Below, piece after piece: positions 44,838 through 52,909 of a DNA stretch of 64,000 nt (position 1 is the stretch's first letter; the number at the start of each line of letters is the position of its first letter). The position numbers and the translations under genes are program-made. Source of the stretch: Azorhizobium caulinodans ORS 571 (GTDB lineage Bacteria; Pseudomonadota; Alphaproteobacteria; Rhizobiales; Xanthobacteraceae); assembly GCF_000010525.1 (NCBI RefSeq), contig NC_009937.1, forward strand, positions 5,236,001 to 5,300,000. The letters are read 5' to 3'. The notes under the pieces are model-generated. The model did not search any database and was not told the origin of the DNA. It saw only the letters and a list, made by a program, of their open reading frames with translations.

Positions 44838-46055
44838 ATGCGGCGCGTCGTCGTCACCGGGATGGGCATCGTCTCGTCTATCGGGAACTCCACGCAGGAA
44901 GTGCTGGGCAGCCTGCACGAGGCCAAGAGCGGCATCACGTTCGCGGACGACTATGCGCGGCTTGGGTTCCGCTCCCAGGTCCAGGGCGCCCCGACCCTCG
45001 TGGCCGAGGACGTGGTGGACCGGCGCGCCATGCGCTTCCACGGCGGCGGCACCGCCTGGAACCACGTGGCCATGGATCAGGCGATCCGCGACGCCGGCCT
45101 TGAGCCCCACGAAATTTCCAACGACCGCACCGGCCTGATCATGGGCTCCGGCGGCTCGTCCACCAAGACCATCGTGGAAGCGGCTGACATCACCCGCACC
45201 AAGGGCCCCAAGCGCGTCGGCCCGTTCGCGGTGCCCAAGGCCATGGCCTCCACCGCCTCGGCGACGCTCTCCACCTGGTTCAAGATCAAGGGGCTGAGCT
45301 ATTCCATCTCGGCCGCCTGCGCGACCACCAACATCTGCATCGGCAATGCCTATGAGCAGATCGTCTATGGCAAGCAGGACCGCATGTTCGCCGGCGGCTG
45401 CGAGGATCTCGACTGGACCCTCTCGGTGCTGTTCGACGGCATGGGCGCCATGTCCTCCAATTACAACGACCGTCCGGCGGTCGCCTCGCGCGCCTATGAC
45501 AAGGATCGCGACGGTTTCGTGATCTCCGGCGGCGCCGGCGTGCTGGTGCTCGAAGAGCTGGAAGTCGCCAAGGCGCGCGGCGCCCGCATCTATGCGGAAG
45601 TCGCCGGCTATGGCGTCTCCTCCGACGGCGCCGACATGGTGGCCCCCTCGGGCGAAGGTGCCGAGCGGGCCATGCGCATGGCCATTTCCGGCCTCAAGGC
45701 GCCCATCGACTACATCAATCCCCACGCCACCTCGACGCCCATCGGCGATCTCAAGGAGATCGAGGCGATCCGCGCCGTGTTCGGCGACAAGTGCCCGCCC
45801 ATCTCGGCCACCAAGTCGCTCACCGGCCATTCGCAGGGCGCCACCGGCGTGCACGAGGCCATCTACTCCATCCTGATGATGCAGAACGGCTTCATCGCGA
45901 AGAGCGCCAATATCGACGAGATCGATCCGGCCTTCGCGGACATGCCCATCGTGCGCGAGCGTGTGGACAATGCGAGCCTCGGCCACGTGCTGTCCAACGG
46001 CTTCGGCTTCGGCGGCGCCAACGCCTGCCTCGTGCTGAAGCACCTCGACGCCTGA
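44838..46055 (+). CDS. fabB: 3-oxoacyl-ACP synthase I
   Basis: FabB elongates unsaturated acyl-ACPs downstream of FabA. The 405-residue thiolase-fold enzyme has the nucleophile in SISAACATTN (Cys161) and the two histidines in NPHATSTPIGD and KSLTGHSQGA, plus NGFGFGGANAC. ATG 44838 follows GGGAGGTGAC; a TTG four codons earlier is inside the ribosome binding site. Separated from fabA by 227 bases that carry two hairpins, so it may be independently controlled. Confidence 0.95.
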   Translation: MRRVVVTGMGIVSSIGNSTQEVLGSLHEAKSGITFADDYARLGFRSQVQGAPTLVAEDVVDRRAMRFHGGGTAWNHVAMDQAIRDAGLEPHEISNDRTGLIMGSGGSSTKTIVEAADITRTKGPKRVGPFAVPKAMASTASATLSTWFKIKGLSYSISAACATTNICIGNAYEQIVYGKQDRMFAGGCEDLDWTLSVLFDGMGAMSSNYNDRPAVASRAYDKDRDGFVISGGAGVLVLEELEVAKARGARIYAEVAGYGVSSDGADMVAPSGEGAERAMRMAISGLKAPIDYINPHATSTPIGDLKEIEAIRAVFGDKCPPISATKSLTGHSQGATGVHEAIYSILMMQNGFIAKSANIDEIDPAFADMPIVRERVDNASLGHVLSNGFGFGGANACLVLKHLDA

Positions 46056-46093
46056 CCGGCGGCCGCCGGGCCGTCAGGATTGGAAACCTCAGG

Positions 46094-46124
46094 TGATCGC
46101 GGGCGCCATGGCGCTTCGCGATCA
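46094..46124 (+). promoter_or_regulatory. Nested palindrome between fabB and fabI
   Basis: TGATCGCG and CGCGATCA bracket an inner palindrome GCGCCATGGCGC, giving a strong hairpin of about 31 bases, 45 bases before the fabI start. It lacks a T tract; an operator or RNA control element is more likely than a terminator. Confidence 0.4.
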
Positions 46125-46169
46125 GGTCTGCTATCGCCGTTCGACCATGGCAGTTAAGGACAATCGGCA

Positions 46170-47027
46170 ATGCACGACCTGATGAAGGGCAAGCGCGGCC
46201 TGGTGATGGGCGTGGCCAACGACCACTCCATCGCGTGGGGGATCGCGAAGAGCCTCGCTGGTCAGGGCGCAGAGCTTGCTTTCACCTATCAGGGCGAGGC
46301 CATGGCCAAGCGGGTGCGCCCGCTGGCCGAAAGCCTCGGCGCGAAGGTGATGATGCCCTGCGACGTGGAAGACCTCGCCAGCGTCGACGCTCTGTTCGAT
46401 GCGCTGCGCAAGGAATGGGGTTCGCTGGATTTCGTGGTCCACGCCGTGGCCTTCTCCGACAAGTCGGAGCTGAAGGGCCGTTACGCGGACACGACGCGGG
46501 ACAATTTCTCCCGCACCATGCTGATCTCCTGCTTCTCCTTCACGGAGATCGCCAAGCGGGCGGCCGAGCTGATGACCAACGGCGGCTCGCTGATCACCCT
46601 GACCTACGGCGGCGCCACCCGCGTGATGCCGAACTACAATGTGATGGGCGTGGCCAAGGCGGCGCTGGAAGCCAGCGTGCGCTACCTCGCCGCCGACTTC
46701 GGTCCCCAGGGCATCCGCGTCAACGCCATCTCGGCGGGCCCGGTGCGGACCCTTGCCGGTGCCGGCATCGCCGACGCCCGGCTGATGTTCAACTATCAGA
46801 AGCGCCACGCCCCGCTCCGCCGCACGGTCTCGCTGGAAGAAGTGGGCGGTTCGGCCCTCTATCTGCTCTCCGAGCTGTCGGGCGGCGTGACCGGCGAAGT
46901 GCACTTCGTGGACAGCGGCTACAACATCATGTCCATGCCGCACCCGGACGTGCTGAAGACGCAGGAAGACGCGGAAGCGAAGATGGCGGCCGAGACCGCC
47001 ACCGTGCCGCCGAAGGCCGCCGAGTAA
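46170..47027 (+). CDS. fabI: Enoyl-ACP reductase (NADH)
   Basis: FabI completes each elongation cycle by reducing the trans-2 double bond, using NADH. The 285-residue SDR-type enzyme has GKRGLVMGVANDHSIAWGIAK (cofactor loop), the SxxxY-x6-K-type active site in TYGGATRVMPNYNVMGVAKAAL and the substrate loop SAGPVRTLAGAGI. The tail is longer than in E. coli FabI. It ends before a perfect intrinsic terminator. Confidence 0.95.
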   Translation: MHDLMKGKRGLVMGVANDHSIAWGIAKSLAGQGAELAFTYQGEAMAKRVRPLAESLGAKVMMPCDVEDLASVDALFDALRKEWGSLDFVVHAVAFSDKSELKGRYADTTRDNFSRTMLISCFSFTEIAKRAAELMTNGGSLITLTYGGATRVMPNYNVMGVAKAALEASVRYLAADFGPQGIRVNAISAGPVRTLAGAGIADARLMFNYQKRHAPLRRTVSLEEVGGSALYLLSELSGGVTGEVHFVDSGYNIMSMPHPDVLKTQEDAEAKMAAETATVPPKAAE

Positions 47028-47055
47028 GCGGTTCACCACAGCGTTTCGCGTTCAA

Positions 47056-47081
47056 GGCCGGGCCCGCTGCCCGGCCTTTTT
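47056..47081 (+). terminator. Intrinsic terminator of fabI
   Basis: A perfect 8-bp stem (GGCCGGGC / GCCCGGCC, loop CCGCT) is followed by TTTTT, 28 bases after the fabI stop. Confidence 0.85.
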
Positions 47082-47098
47082 CATGTCCGGCAATGCAC

Positions 47099-47578
47099 TC
47101 AGGCGATCTTCTCGATCTCCACTTCCCGGCCGGCCACCAGCGCCACATCGCCCACACCCTTGCCCATGAGGGCGGCGGCCAACGGCGAGACATAGGACAC
47201 CGAGCCCTGCGCCGGGTCCGCCTCATCCTCGCCCACGATGCGGAAGGTCTGGCGGCGGTCATCCTCCCGCAGCAGCGTGACGGTGACGCCGAACTGCACC
47301 GTCTCGGGCGCCTCCGGCGGCTCCACAAGCTGGGCGGTGGCGCGGCGGGCGCTGTAATAGCGCAGATCCCGCGTCGCCCGCGCCATGGCGGTGCGGTCCG
47401 CCTGCACGTCGCCCTCCGTCTGCGCCGCCCCATAGGCCGCCCGCGCCTCCGCCAGCGCCGTATCGATCGCCGCGAGCCCCCGCGCCGTCACCAGATTGGG
47501 ATGCGGCGAGATGGGCCGGTCCGGCAGGTCGGCAGCAGTGGCTTCGAGGTCGTTCTCACGGGTAAAGGCAACGGACAT
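47099..47578 (-). CDS. GreA/GreB-family transcription elongation factor-like protein
   Basis: The 159-residue protein has a helical N-terminal part (about 28-75, ending in RDLRYYSARRATAQL) and a C-terminal FKBP-like Gre domain with VQFGVTVTLLREDD, FRIVGEDEADPAQGSVSYVSPLAAALMGKGVGD and VEIEKI. Gre factors rescue backtracked RNA polymerase. The N-terminal coiled coil looks less regular than in classical GreA, so this may be a paralogue. ATG 47578 is chosen for length. The gene is convergent with fabI. Confidence 0.82.
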   Translation of the reverse strand: MSVAFTRENDLEATAADLPDRPISPHPNLVTARGLAAIDTALAEARAAYGAAQTEGDVQADRTAMARATRDLRYYSARRATAQLVEPPEAPETVQFGVTVTLLREDDRRQTFRIVGEDEADPAQGSVSYVSPLAAALMGKGVGDVALVAGREVEIEKIA

Positions 47579-47736
47579 CTCGGGTCTCGGTCCTCGGGAC
47601 GGCAAGTGGCGACCGACGGAGGGCGGCCAGGAAGAAGGTCAGATAATGCGCCCGATGCCCGAACGGAACGGGAGGCGGAAGGTTTTGCAGGCTTGGCCGC
47701 CTGAGGTTCGCCAAACAGGCTCGCGCCATTGATGAC

Positions 47737-47755
47737 CGTATCACAGAATGATACG
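47737..47755 (+). promoter_or_regulatory. Candidate HigA operator
   Basis: CGTATCA and TGATACG form a perfect 7-bp inverted repeat with a five-base spacer, ending 19 bases before higB. Autoregulated toxin-antitoxin promoters typically have such a site for the antitoxin dimer. Confidence 0.55.
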
Positions 47756-47774
47756 TTCATTCGCGGGGGAAAAC

Positions 47775-48059
47775 ATGATCCGGAGCTTCCGGGACCGCAG
47801 AGCCGAAGCGATCTTTGCGGGCCGCCATCCCGGCAAGGGATTTCCGGCCGATCTGGTCCGACCCGCTGCCCGCAAGCTGGCGATGCTCGACGCGGCAGCG
47901 GTGTTGGAGGATTTGCGAGCCCCGCCAGCGAACCGGCTGGAAGAGCTGAAGGGCGATCGGGCGGGCCAGCATTCCATTCGCGTGAACGACCAGTTCCGCA
48001 TCTGCTTCGTCTGGGTGGACGGCGGCGTGGAACAGGTGGAGATCACCGATTACCACTGA
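47775..48059 (+). CDS. higB: HigB-type toxin (RelE superfamily mRNA interferase)
   Basis: The 94-residue protein belongs to the HigB/plasmid-maintenance killer family: MIRSFRDRRAEAIFAGRHPGKGFP, LAMLDAAAVLEDLRAPPANRLEELKGDRAGQHSIRVNDQFRICFVW and VEITDYH are diagnostic. Such toxins cleave mRNA on the ribosome. ATG 47775 follows GGGGGAAAAC. An in-frame ATG nine codons earlier overlaps the operator and encodes a near duplicate MIRSF. The toxin-first order with higA 11 bases downstream is typical. Confidence 0.92.
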   Translation: MIRSFRDRRAEAIFAGRHPGKGFPADLVRPAARKLAMLDAAAVLEDLRAPPANRLEELKGDRAGQHSIRVNDQFRICFVWVDGGVEQVEITDYH

Positions 48060-48070
48060 GGACGAGCACC

Positions 48071-48376
48071 ATGCCTGCCGATGAACAGAAACCCCTCGCG
48101 CCCGTGCATCCGGGCGAAATCCTGCGGGAAGAGTTCCTCCAGCCGCTCGGCCTGACCCCCTACGCACTCGGGGGGGCACTCCGTGTGCCGCGCACGCGGA
48201 TCGAGCGGCTCGTGCGCGGGGAAACCTCCCTCACGGCGGACACCGCCCTGCGTCTTGCGCGCTATTTCGGCACCACGCCGGACTTCTGGCTGCGCCTTCA
48301 GACGGCGCACGATCTGCGCGTGGAGGAACGGCGGATCGCTGCCGAACTCGAACGCATCGCGCCGCGCGCCGCCTGA
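48071..48376 (+). CDS. higA: HigA-type antitoxin, XRE-family regulator
   Basis: The 101-residue protein has LAPVHPGEILREEFLQPLGLTPYALGGALRVPRTRIERLVRGETSLTADTALRLARYFGTTPDFWLRLQ, the full HigA helix-turn-helix signature. It neutralises HigB and represses the operon. The ATG at 48071 gives the family-typical N-terminus. It is convergent with the acyl-CoA dehydrogenase gene. Confidence 0.93.
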   Translation: MPADEQKPLAPVHPGEILREEFLQPLGLTPYALGGALRVPRTRIERLVRGETSLTADTALRLARYFGTTPDFWLRLQTAHDLRVEERRIAAELERIAPRAA

Positions 48377-48384
48377 GCCCGCCC

Positions 48385-50079
48385 TCAGTTCCGCCCCTCT
48401 TCCAGAAGGCGGCGGGCGATGACCTGGGCCTGGATCTCGGCGGCACCCTCGAAGATGTTGAGGATGCGGGCGTCGCACAAAAGGCGGGAGACCTGATATT
48501 CCAGCGCGAAACCGTTCCCGCCGTGGATCTGGAGCGCGTTGTCCGCCGCCGCCCAGGCGACACGGGCGCCGAGCAGCTTCGACATGCCGGCCTCAAGGTC
48601 GGTGCGGCGGCCCTCGTCCTTCGCGCGGGCGGCGAAATAGGTGATCTGGCGGGCGATGGCGATCTCCACCGCCATCATCACGATCTTGTCCGCCACGCGC
48701 GGGAAGGCGATGAGCGGCTTGCCGAACTGGATGCGCTCCTCCGCATAGCGCAGGCCCGTCTCCATGGCCGCCTGCGCCACGCCCACCGCACGAGCCGCCG
48801 TCTGGATGCGCGCGGCCTCGAAGGTGTTCATGAGCTGCTTGAAGCCCTGCCCCTCCACCCCGCCGAGCAGCTGGCCCGCCGGCACCTCGAAGCCGTCGAA
48901 GCCGATCTCGAACTCCTTCATGCCGCGATAGCCGAGCACCTCGATCTCACCGCCGGTCATACCCTTGGCCGGGAAAGGATCTTCATCCGTACCCCGCGGC
49001 TTTTCCGCCAGCAGCATGGAGAGGCCCTTGTAGCCGGGCTCGGCCGGATTGGTGCGCACCAGCAGCGTCATCAGGTCGGCGCGCACCGGATGGGTGATCC
49101 AGGTCTTGTTGCCGGAGACCTTGTAGACGTCTCCCTCCTTAACTGCGCGAGTGCGCAGGGAGGCGAGATCGGAGCCGGTGTTCGGCTCCGTGAAGACGGC
49201 GGTGGGCAGGATTTCGCCGGAGGCGAGCTTGGGCAGATAATGCGCCTTCTGCTCATCCGTGCCGCCACCGATGATGAGCTCCGCCGCGATCTCGGAGCGG
49301 GTGCCCAGCGAGCCGACGCCGATATAGCCGCGCGACAGCTCCTCGGTGACCACGCACATGGCCTCCTTGGGCAGGCCGAGACCGCCGTATTCCTCGGGGA
49401 TGGTGAGGCCGAACACGCCGAGTTCCGCGAGACGGCCGATCACCTCCAGCGGGATATAGGCGTTCTTGAGGTGCCATTCGTGGGCGTGCGGCACCACCTC
49501 CGCCTCGACGAAGCGGCGGATTTCCGAGCGCATGGCCTCCAGCGTCTCGTCAAGGCCGGCATCGCCCACCGTGAAGGCGCCATGGGCGTTGCGGATGATC
49601 GCGGCGAGCGCGGCACGCGCCTCCGCCGTGTTGCCGTGCTGGGCGAGCGCACCCACCGCCGCATTATGGCGCAGCGCCGACACGGCATCCTCGGAGAGAT
49701 AGAGATCGACCAGGCGCACCGTCTCGCCTTGGCTCATGGCGATGCCGCCGAGGATCTGGGCGATGTATTCGCCGGCCCCGATCTGGACGATCAGCCGTTC
49801 CGCCTCACCGAACTTGCCGGACGCGCCGAGACGGTCGGCATAGTGCAGCAGTTCGCGCACGCCGAAGACGTAGGTGGCGAGCCAGGCAAGGCCGTGCACC
49901 GCGCGCTGCTCGCTCTCCAGCAGCTCGGCGGAGAGTTTTCCGCCCGAGGAGACCTTCTCCCGCACCGCCTGGGTCGCATCGGTGAGCGCACGTTCGAGAG
50001 CCGGCAGAGCGCTGCGCACCAGATCGACCACGTCGGCCCCGCTTTCGGAGGCAGAACGGAGGGCAAGGCGGCTTGGCAT
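48385..50079 (-). CDS. mcd: Acyl-CoA dehydrogenase, probable methylsuccinyl-CoA dehydrogenase
   Basis: The 564-residue flavoprotein has an extra N-terminal domain of about 150 residues before the standard acyl-CoA dehydrogenase fold. The FAD region reads TAVFTEPNTGSDLASLRTRA, then GMTGGEIEVLGYRGMKEFEIGFDGFEVP and the C-terminal helix ILNIFEGAAEIQAQVIARRLL with the likely catalytic Glu nearby. The extended N-terminus and the GEIEVLGYRGMKE stretch match Mcd of the ethylmalonyl-CoA pathway for acetyl-CoA assimilation. ATG 50079 follows GGGAGAC. No other pathway genes are in view, so the specific assignment is tentative. Confidence 0.75.
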   Translation of the reverse strand: MPSRLALRSASESGADVVDLVRSALPALERALTDATQAVREKVSSGGKLSAELLESEQRAVHGLAWLATYVFGVRELLHYADRLGASGKFGEAERLIVQIGAGEYIAQILGGIAMSQGETVRLVDLYLSEDAVSALRHNAAVGALAQHGNTAEARAALAAIIRNAHGAFTVGDAGLDETLEAMRSEIRRFVEAEVVPHAHEWHLKNAYIPLEVIGRLAELGVFGLTIPEEYGGLGLPKEAMCVVTEELSRGYIGVGSLGTRSEIAAELIIGGGTDEQKAHYLPKLASGEILPTAVFTEPNTGSDLASLRTRAVKEGDVYKVSGNKTWITHPVRADLMTLLVRTNPAEPGYKGLSMLLAEKPRGTDEDPFPAKGMTGGEIEVLGYRGMKEFEIGFDGFEVPAGQLLGGVEGQGFKQLMNTFEAARIQTAARAVGVAQAAMETGLRYAEERIQFGKPLIAFPRVADKIVMMAVEIAIARQITYFAARAKDEGRRTDLEAGMSKLLGARVAWAAADNALQIHGGNGFALEYQVSRLLCDARILNIFEGAAEIQAQVIARRLLEEGRN

Positions 50080-50190
50080 GTGACGGGTCTCCCTGAATGT
50101 TGTGCGTTGCGGTATTTTCTCCATCCTCGCGCCAGCGCCGCCGCAGCGCAACGGGAGATTGCGCCGCTCAAGCCGTTGCACGGCACACCT

Positions 50191-51351
50191 TCAGGCGACA
50201 GCGCGCTCGGCCTGATCGGCCCGATAGGCGGCAAGCTGGACCCGCAGTTCCATCAGGTTTTCCTGCACGTGCACACAGCCGGCGACGGCGGTGTAGAGCC
50301 GCGTGAGGCTGGCACCGTCGCCTTTCAGGAGGCCGGACGTTCCGGCACGGTCCATCTCGGCCTGCAGGGCTGCGACGGCTGCCGACATGGCTTCGGCGCT
50401 GTCGCTGGCGCTGCCGAGGCCCACGGGATTGCCGCTGCGCAGGCTTTCCGCAATGACGCGGCATTCGGTCGCGAGGGCGCCGAGCGCCGCCTGGAGCGTG
50501 GCGCGCACGGGCGTCACCAGCTCGGTGGGGAGCGGGGCATCGGCCACGCGCAGCAGGATGATGACCGAGTGCCAGAGCCGCCGGCAGGTGCGCACGATCG
50601 GGGCCGCGTCCGGCGGGCCCGCCAGCCAGCCGGCCCGCTCGCGCCGGGCTTCCCCCACCCGCAGGTCCGCCGCCCGCAGGCTCACCCGCGCGCCGGCATT
50701 CAGACGGTCGATCTCGGCCGGATCGAGCGTGCCGTCGAGCAGGCCCGCCCGGCCCTCCTCCAGCAGCGCGGCGCAGGCATCGATGGCGTCCGCCGCATTG
50801 GGAAAGAGCAGGAACAGCGCCCGCGCGGGGAAGACGAACAGCGCGCAGGCCACGCCCACGGCGCCGCCCAGCGCAATCTCGAACACCCGCTGGAGACCGG
50901 AGATCAGCGGCTGGGCATGGGTGGGATCGGACAGCATCACCACAACCACCGTCACCGGCGCCAGCTTGAAGCTCGGCCGGTAGGCGGCGAGCAGCGCCGT
51001 CGCCAGCGTGCCGATGGTGAGGAGAAGGACGGTCAGGTCCTGCGAGGGGCCGGCGATCATGGCGAGGCCGACGCCGATGATGCCGCCGGCAATGGTGCCG
51101 AGGCCCCGGTCGGTCGCCACCGCCACGCTCGCGCCGAGGGAGGATTGCACCACCAGAATGGCCGAGAGCACCGCCCAGTAGCCCTTCGGCAGATCGAGCC
51201 ACCAGGCGATGCCATAGGCCAGCAGCGCCGCCACCGTGGCCCGGACCGCAAGGCGGATATGGGCGAGATCGATGCGCGGAAGGCGGGCGAGAAGCCGCCC
51301 CAGCATGCTCTGGGAACCGGGAGGCGCGGGCGGCGGAGGCTCAGACGGCAT
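50191..51351 (-). CDS. FUSC-family inner-membrane protein
   Basis: The 386-residue protein has six hydrophobic segments within about residues 25-195 (for example VAALLAYGIAWWLDLPKGYWAVLSAILVVQSSLGASVAVATDRGLGTIAGGIIGVGLA), the fusaric-acid-resistance/aromatic-acid-exporter signature, followed by a long helical cytoplasmic tail. It is probably an efflux component. The frame starts with GTG 51366; ATG 51351 is the first ATG, and neither has a good ribosome binding site. It is divergent from the YihY gene. Confidence 0.8.
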   Translation of the reverse strand: MPSEPPPPAPPGSQSMLGRLLARLPRIDLAHIRLAVRATVAALLAYGIAWWLDLPKGYWAVLSAILVVQSSLGASVAVATDRGLGTIAGGIIGVGLAMIAGPSQDLTVLLLTIGTLATALLAAYRPSFKLAPVTVVVVMLSDPTHAQPLISGLQRVFEIALGGAVGVACALFVFPARALFLLFPNAADAIDACAALLEEGRAGLLDGTLDPAEIDRLNAGARVSLRAADLRVGEARRERAGWLAGPPDAAPIVRTCRRLWHSVIILLRVADAPLPTELVTPVRATLQAALGALATECRVIAESLRSGNPVGLGSASDSAEAMSAAVAALQAEMDRAGTSGLLKGDGASLTRLYTAVAGCVHVQENLMELRVQLAAYRADQAERAVA

Positions 51352-51479
51352 GGGCGGATCGCACACAGGAGTGAACCGGGGCGGCCCCGGACGGGTTGTT
51401 CCCCGTGACGGGCAGGGTGAGGCCGGGGCGCTCTTGGCTTATGATGCGCCGCAAGCGATGTCACGCGGAACAGGAAAAC

Positions 51480-52370
51480 ATGCTGCGACGGACCTATCGG
51501 GTGGTGATGGACGCGGTGTGGACCTTCCTCGCGGATGACGGCTGGGCCATCGCCAGCCACATCGCGCTGTCCATCCTCATGTCGCTCTTTCCCTTCCTCA
51601 TCTTCCTCACCGCGCTCGCCGGCTTCCTCGATCTGCGGCCGCTCGCCAATGAAGCGATCCAGCTCATCCTGGAGACATGGCCGGACGCGGTGGCAGAACC
51701 CATCGCGCGCGAGATCCACAATGTGGTCAATCAGGTCCGCGCGGACGTGCTGACGGTCGGCGTGGCGCTCGCCATCTACTTCTCCTCGAACGGCATCGAG
51801 AGCCTGCGCATCGGCCTCAACCGGGCCTATGGCATGAAGGAGCACCGGGCCTGGTACCGGCTGCGGGTGAGTTCGGTGCTGTTCGTGCTGGTGGGGGCGG
51901 CGGGCATGCTGGCCCTGTCCTTTCTCGTCATCCTCGGACCGCTGATCTGGCAGACCATGGTGAACAACGTGCCGGCCCTGAAGCCGATCAGCGGCGTCGT
52001 GACCTTCGCCCGCTTCGCCAGCACCGCGCTCATCCTCATCATCGCGCTGCTGATGGCCCACCTCTGGCTGCCCGCCGGGCGGCGGCGGCTGCTGGACGTG
52101 CTGCCCGGCATCGGCGTCACGCTCACGCTGTGGCTGGTGGCGGCCACCGTGTTCGGCATCTATCTCGGGGAGTTCTCCAGTAATTACGTCACGACTTACG
52201 CGGGCCTCGCCTCGGTGATGATCGCCCTCGTCTTCCTCTATCTCACGGCCACGGCCTTCATCTTCGGCGGCGAGCTCAATGCCGCCATCCTGCGCGACCG
52301 GCGGGCCCGGCTCATCGCGCTCAAGGGCACGCTGGCGCAGGATGCCCAGCCGAGCGGTGCGCATTCGTGA
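51480..52370 (+). CDS. YihY/virulence factor BrkB family protein
   Basis: The 296-residue protein has six membrane segments and the family motifs DDGWAIASHIALSILMSLFPFLIFLTALAG, FSSNGIESLRIGLNRAYG, RLRVSSVLFVLVG and FLYLTATAFIFGGELNAAI. The function of YihY/BrkB proteins is unclear. ATG 51480 follows AGGAAAAC; the longer frame is unsupported. It overlaps mmcB by four bases. Confidence 0.88.
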   Translation: MLRRTYRVVMDAVWTFLADDGWAIASHIALSILMSLFPFLIFLTALAGFLDLRPLANEAIQLILETWPDAVAEPIAREIHNVVNQVRADVLTVGVALAIYFSSNGIESLRIGLNRAYGMKEHRAWYRLRVSSVLFVLVGAAGMLALSFLVILGPLIWQTMVNNVPALKPISGVVTFARFASTALILIIALLMAHLWLPAGRRRLLDVLPGIGVTLTLWLVAATVFGIYLGEFSSNYVTTYAGLASVMIALVFLYLTATAFIFGGELNAAILRDRRARLIALKGTLAQDAQPSGAHS

Positions 52371-52846
52371 TGATCGACGCCCCGGTCCCGAAGCCGGACG
52401 GCCGCCAGTCGCAGACGGCCGCCGCCATCCAGCGCGGCGTGCTGCGCTTCCTCGCCGCGCACGGGCAGGCCGGGCTGCCGGAAGTCTCGCTCGCCTCCGG
52501 GCGCCGGGCGGATGTGCTGGCGCTCGATGCCAAGGGCGCGCTCTCCATCATCGAGATCAAGTCGTCGGTGACCGACTTCCGCACCGATGCGAAGTGGCCC
52601 GAATACCGGCCCTTCTGCGACCGCCTGCTGTTTGCGGTGGGGGTGGACTTCCCGCTCGAACTCCTGCCGGACGACGTGGGCATTCTCGTCGCCGACGCCT
52701 TCGGAGCAGAACTGATCCGTGCGGCTCCGGAGCATCCGCTCGCCGCCGCCACCCGCAAGGCGCTGACCCTGCGCTTTGCCCGGGCCGCCGCCGGACGATT
52801 GGCCGGTCTCTATGATCCGGACCTGCGACCCGCGCAGGAGTGGTAG
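52367..52846 (+). CDS. mmcB: MmcB-family DNA repair protein
   Basis: The 159-residue protein has the nuclease-like core SGRRADVLALDAKGALSIIEIKSSVTDFRTDAKWPEYRPFCDRLLFAV, characteristic of alphaproteobacterial MmcB, reported as an SOS-linked DNA-damage repair factor of PD-(D/E)XK-like appearance (E-x-K in IIEIKSS). Start is GTG in GTGATG, overlapping the YihY stop, with ATG at 52370 as an alternative. I see no clear LexA site nearby. Confidence 0.82.
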   Translation: MMIDAPVPKPDGRQSQTAAAIQRGVLRFLAAHGQAGLPEVSLASGRRADVLALDAKGALSIIEIKSSVTDFRTDAKWPEYRPFCDRLLFAVGVDFPLELLPDDVGILVADAFGAELIRAAPEHPLAAATRKALTLRFARAAAGRLAGLYDPDLRPAQEW

Positions 52847-52861
52847 CGCGAAAACAAGCGC

Positions 52862-52875
52862 TTGCGCTGCATCAA
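52862..52875 (+). promoter_or_regulatory. FixK/FNR box upstream of hemN
   Basis: TTGCGCTGCATCAA fits TTGAT-N4-ATCAA with a perfect right half and TTG in the left half. Its centre lies 41 bases before the hemN ATG, implying a very short or absent leader if it acts at the usual -41.5. Confidence 0.6.
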
Positions 52876-52909
52876 GGTACAACCGGGCGGGCAGGCGCAT
52901 GAAGACTGC

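Noticed and set aside
48523-51408. Plus-strand open frame of 961 codons across the acyl-CoA dehydrogenase and FUSC genes
   Set aside because: It is antisense to two well-supported genes and has no family features.
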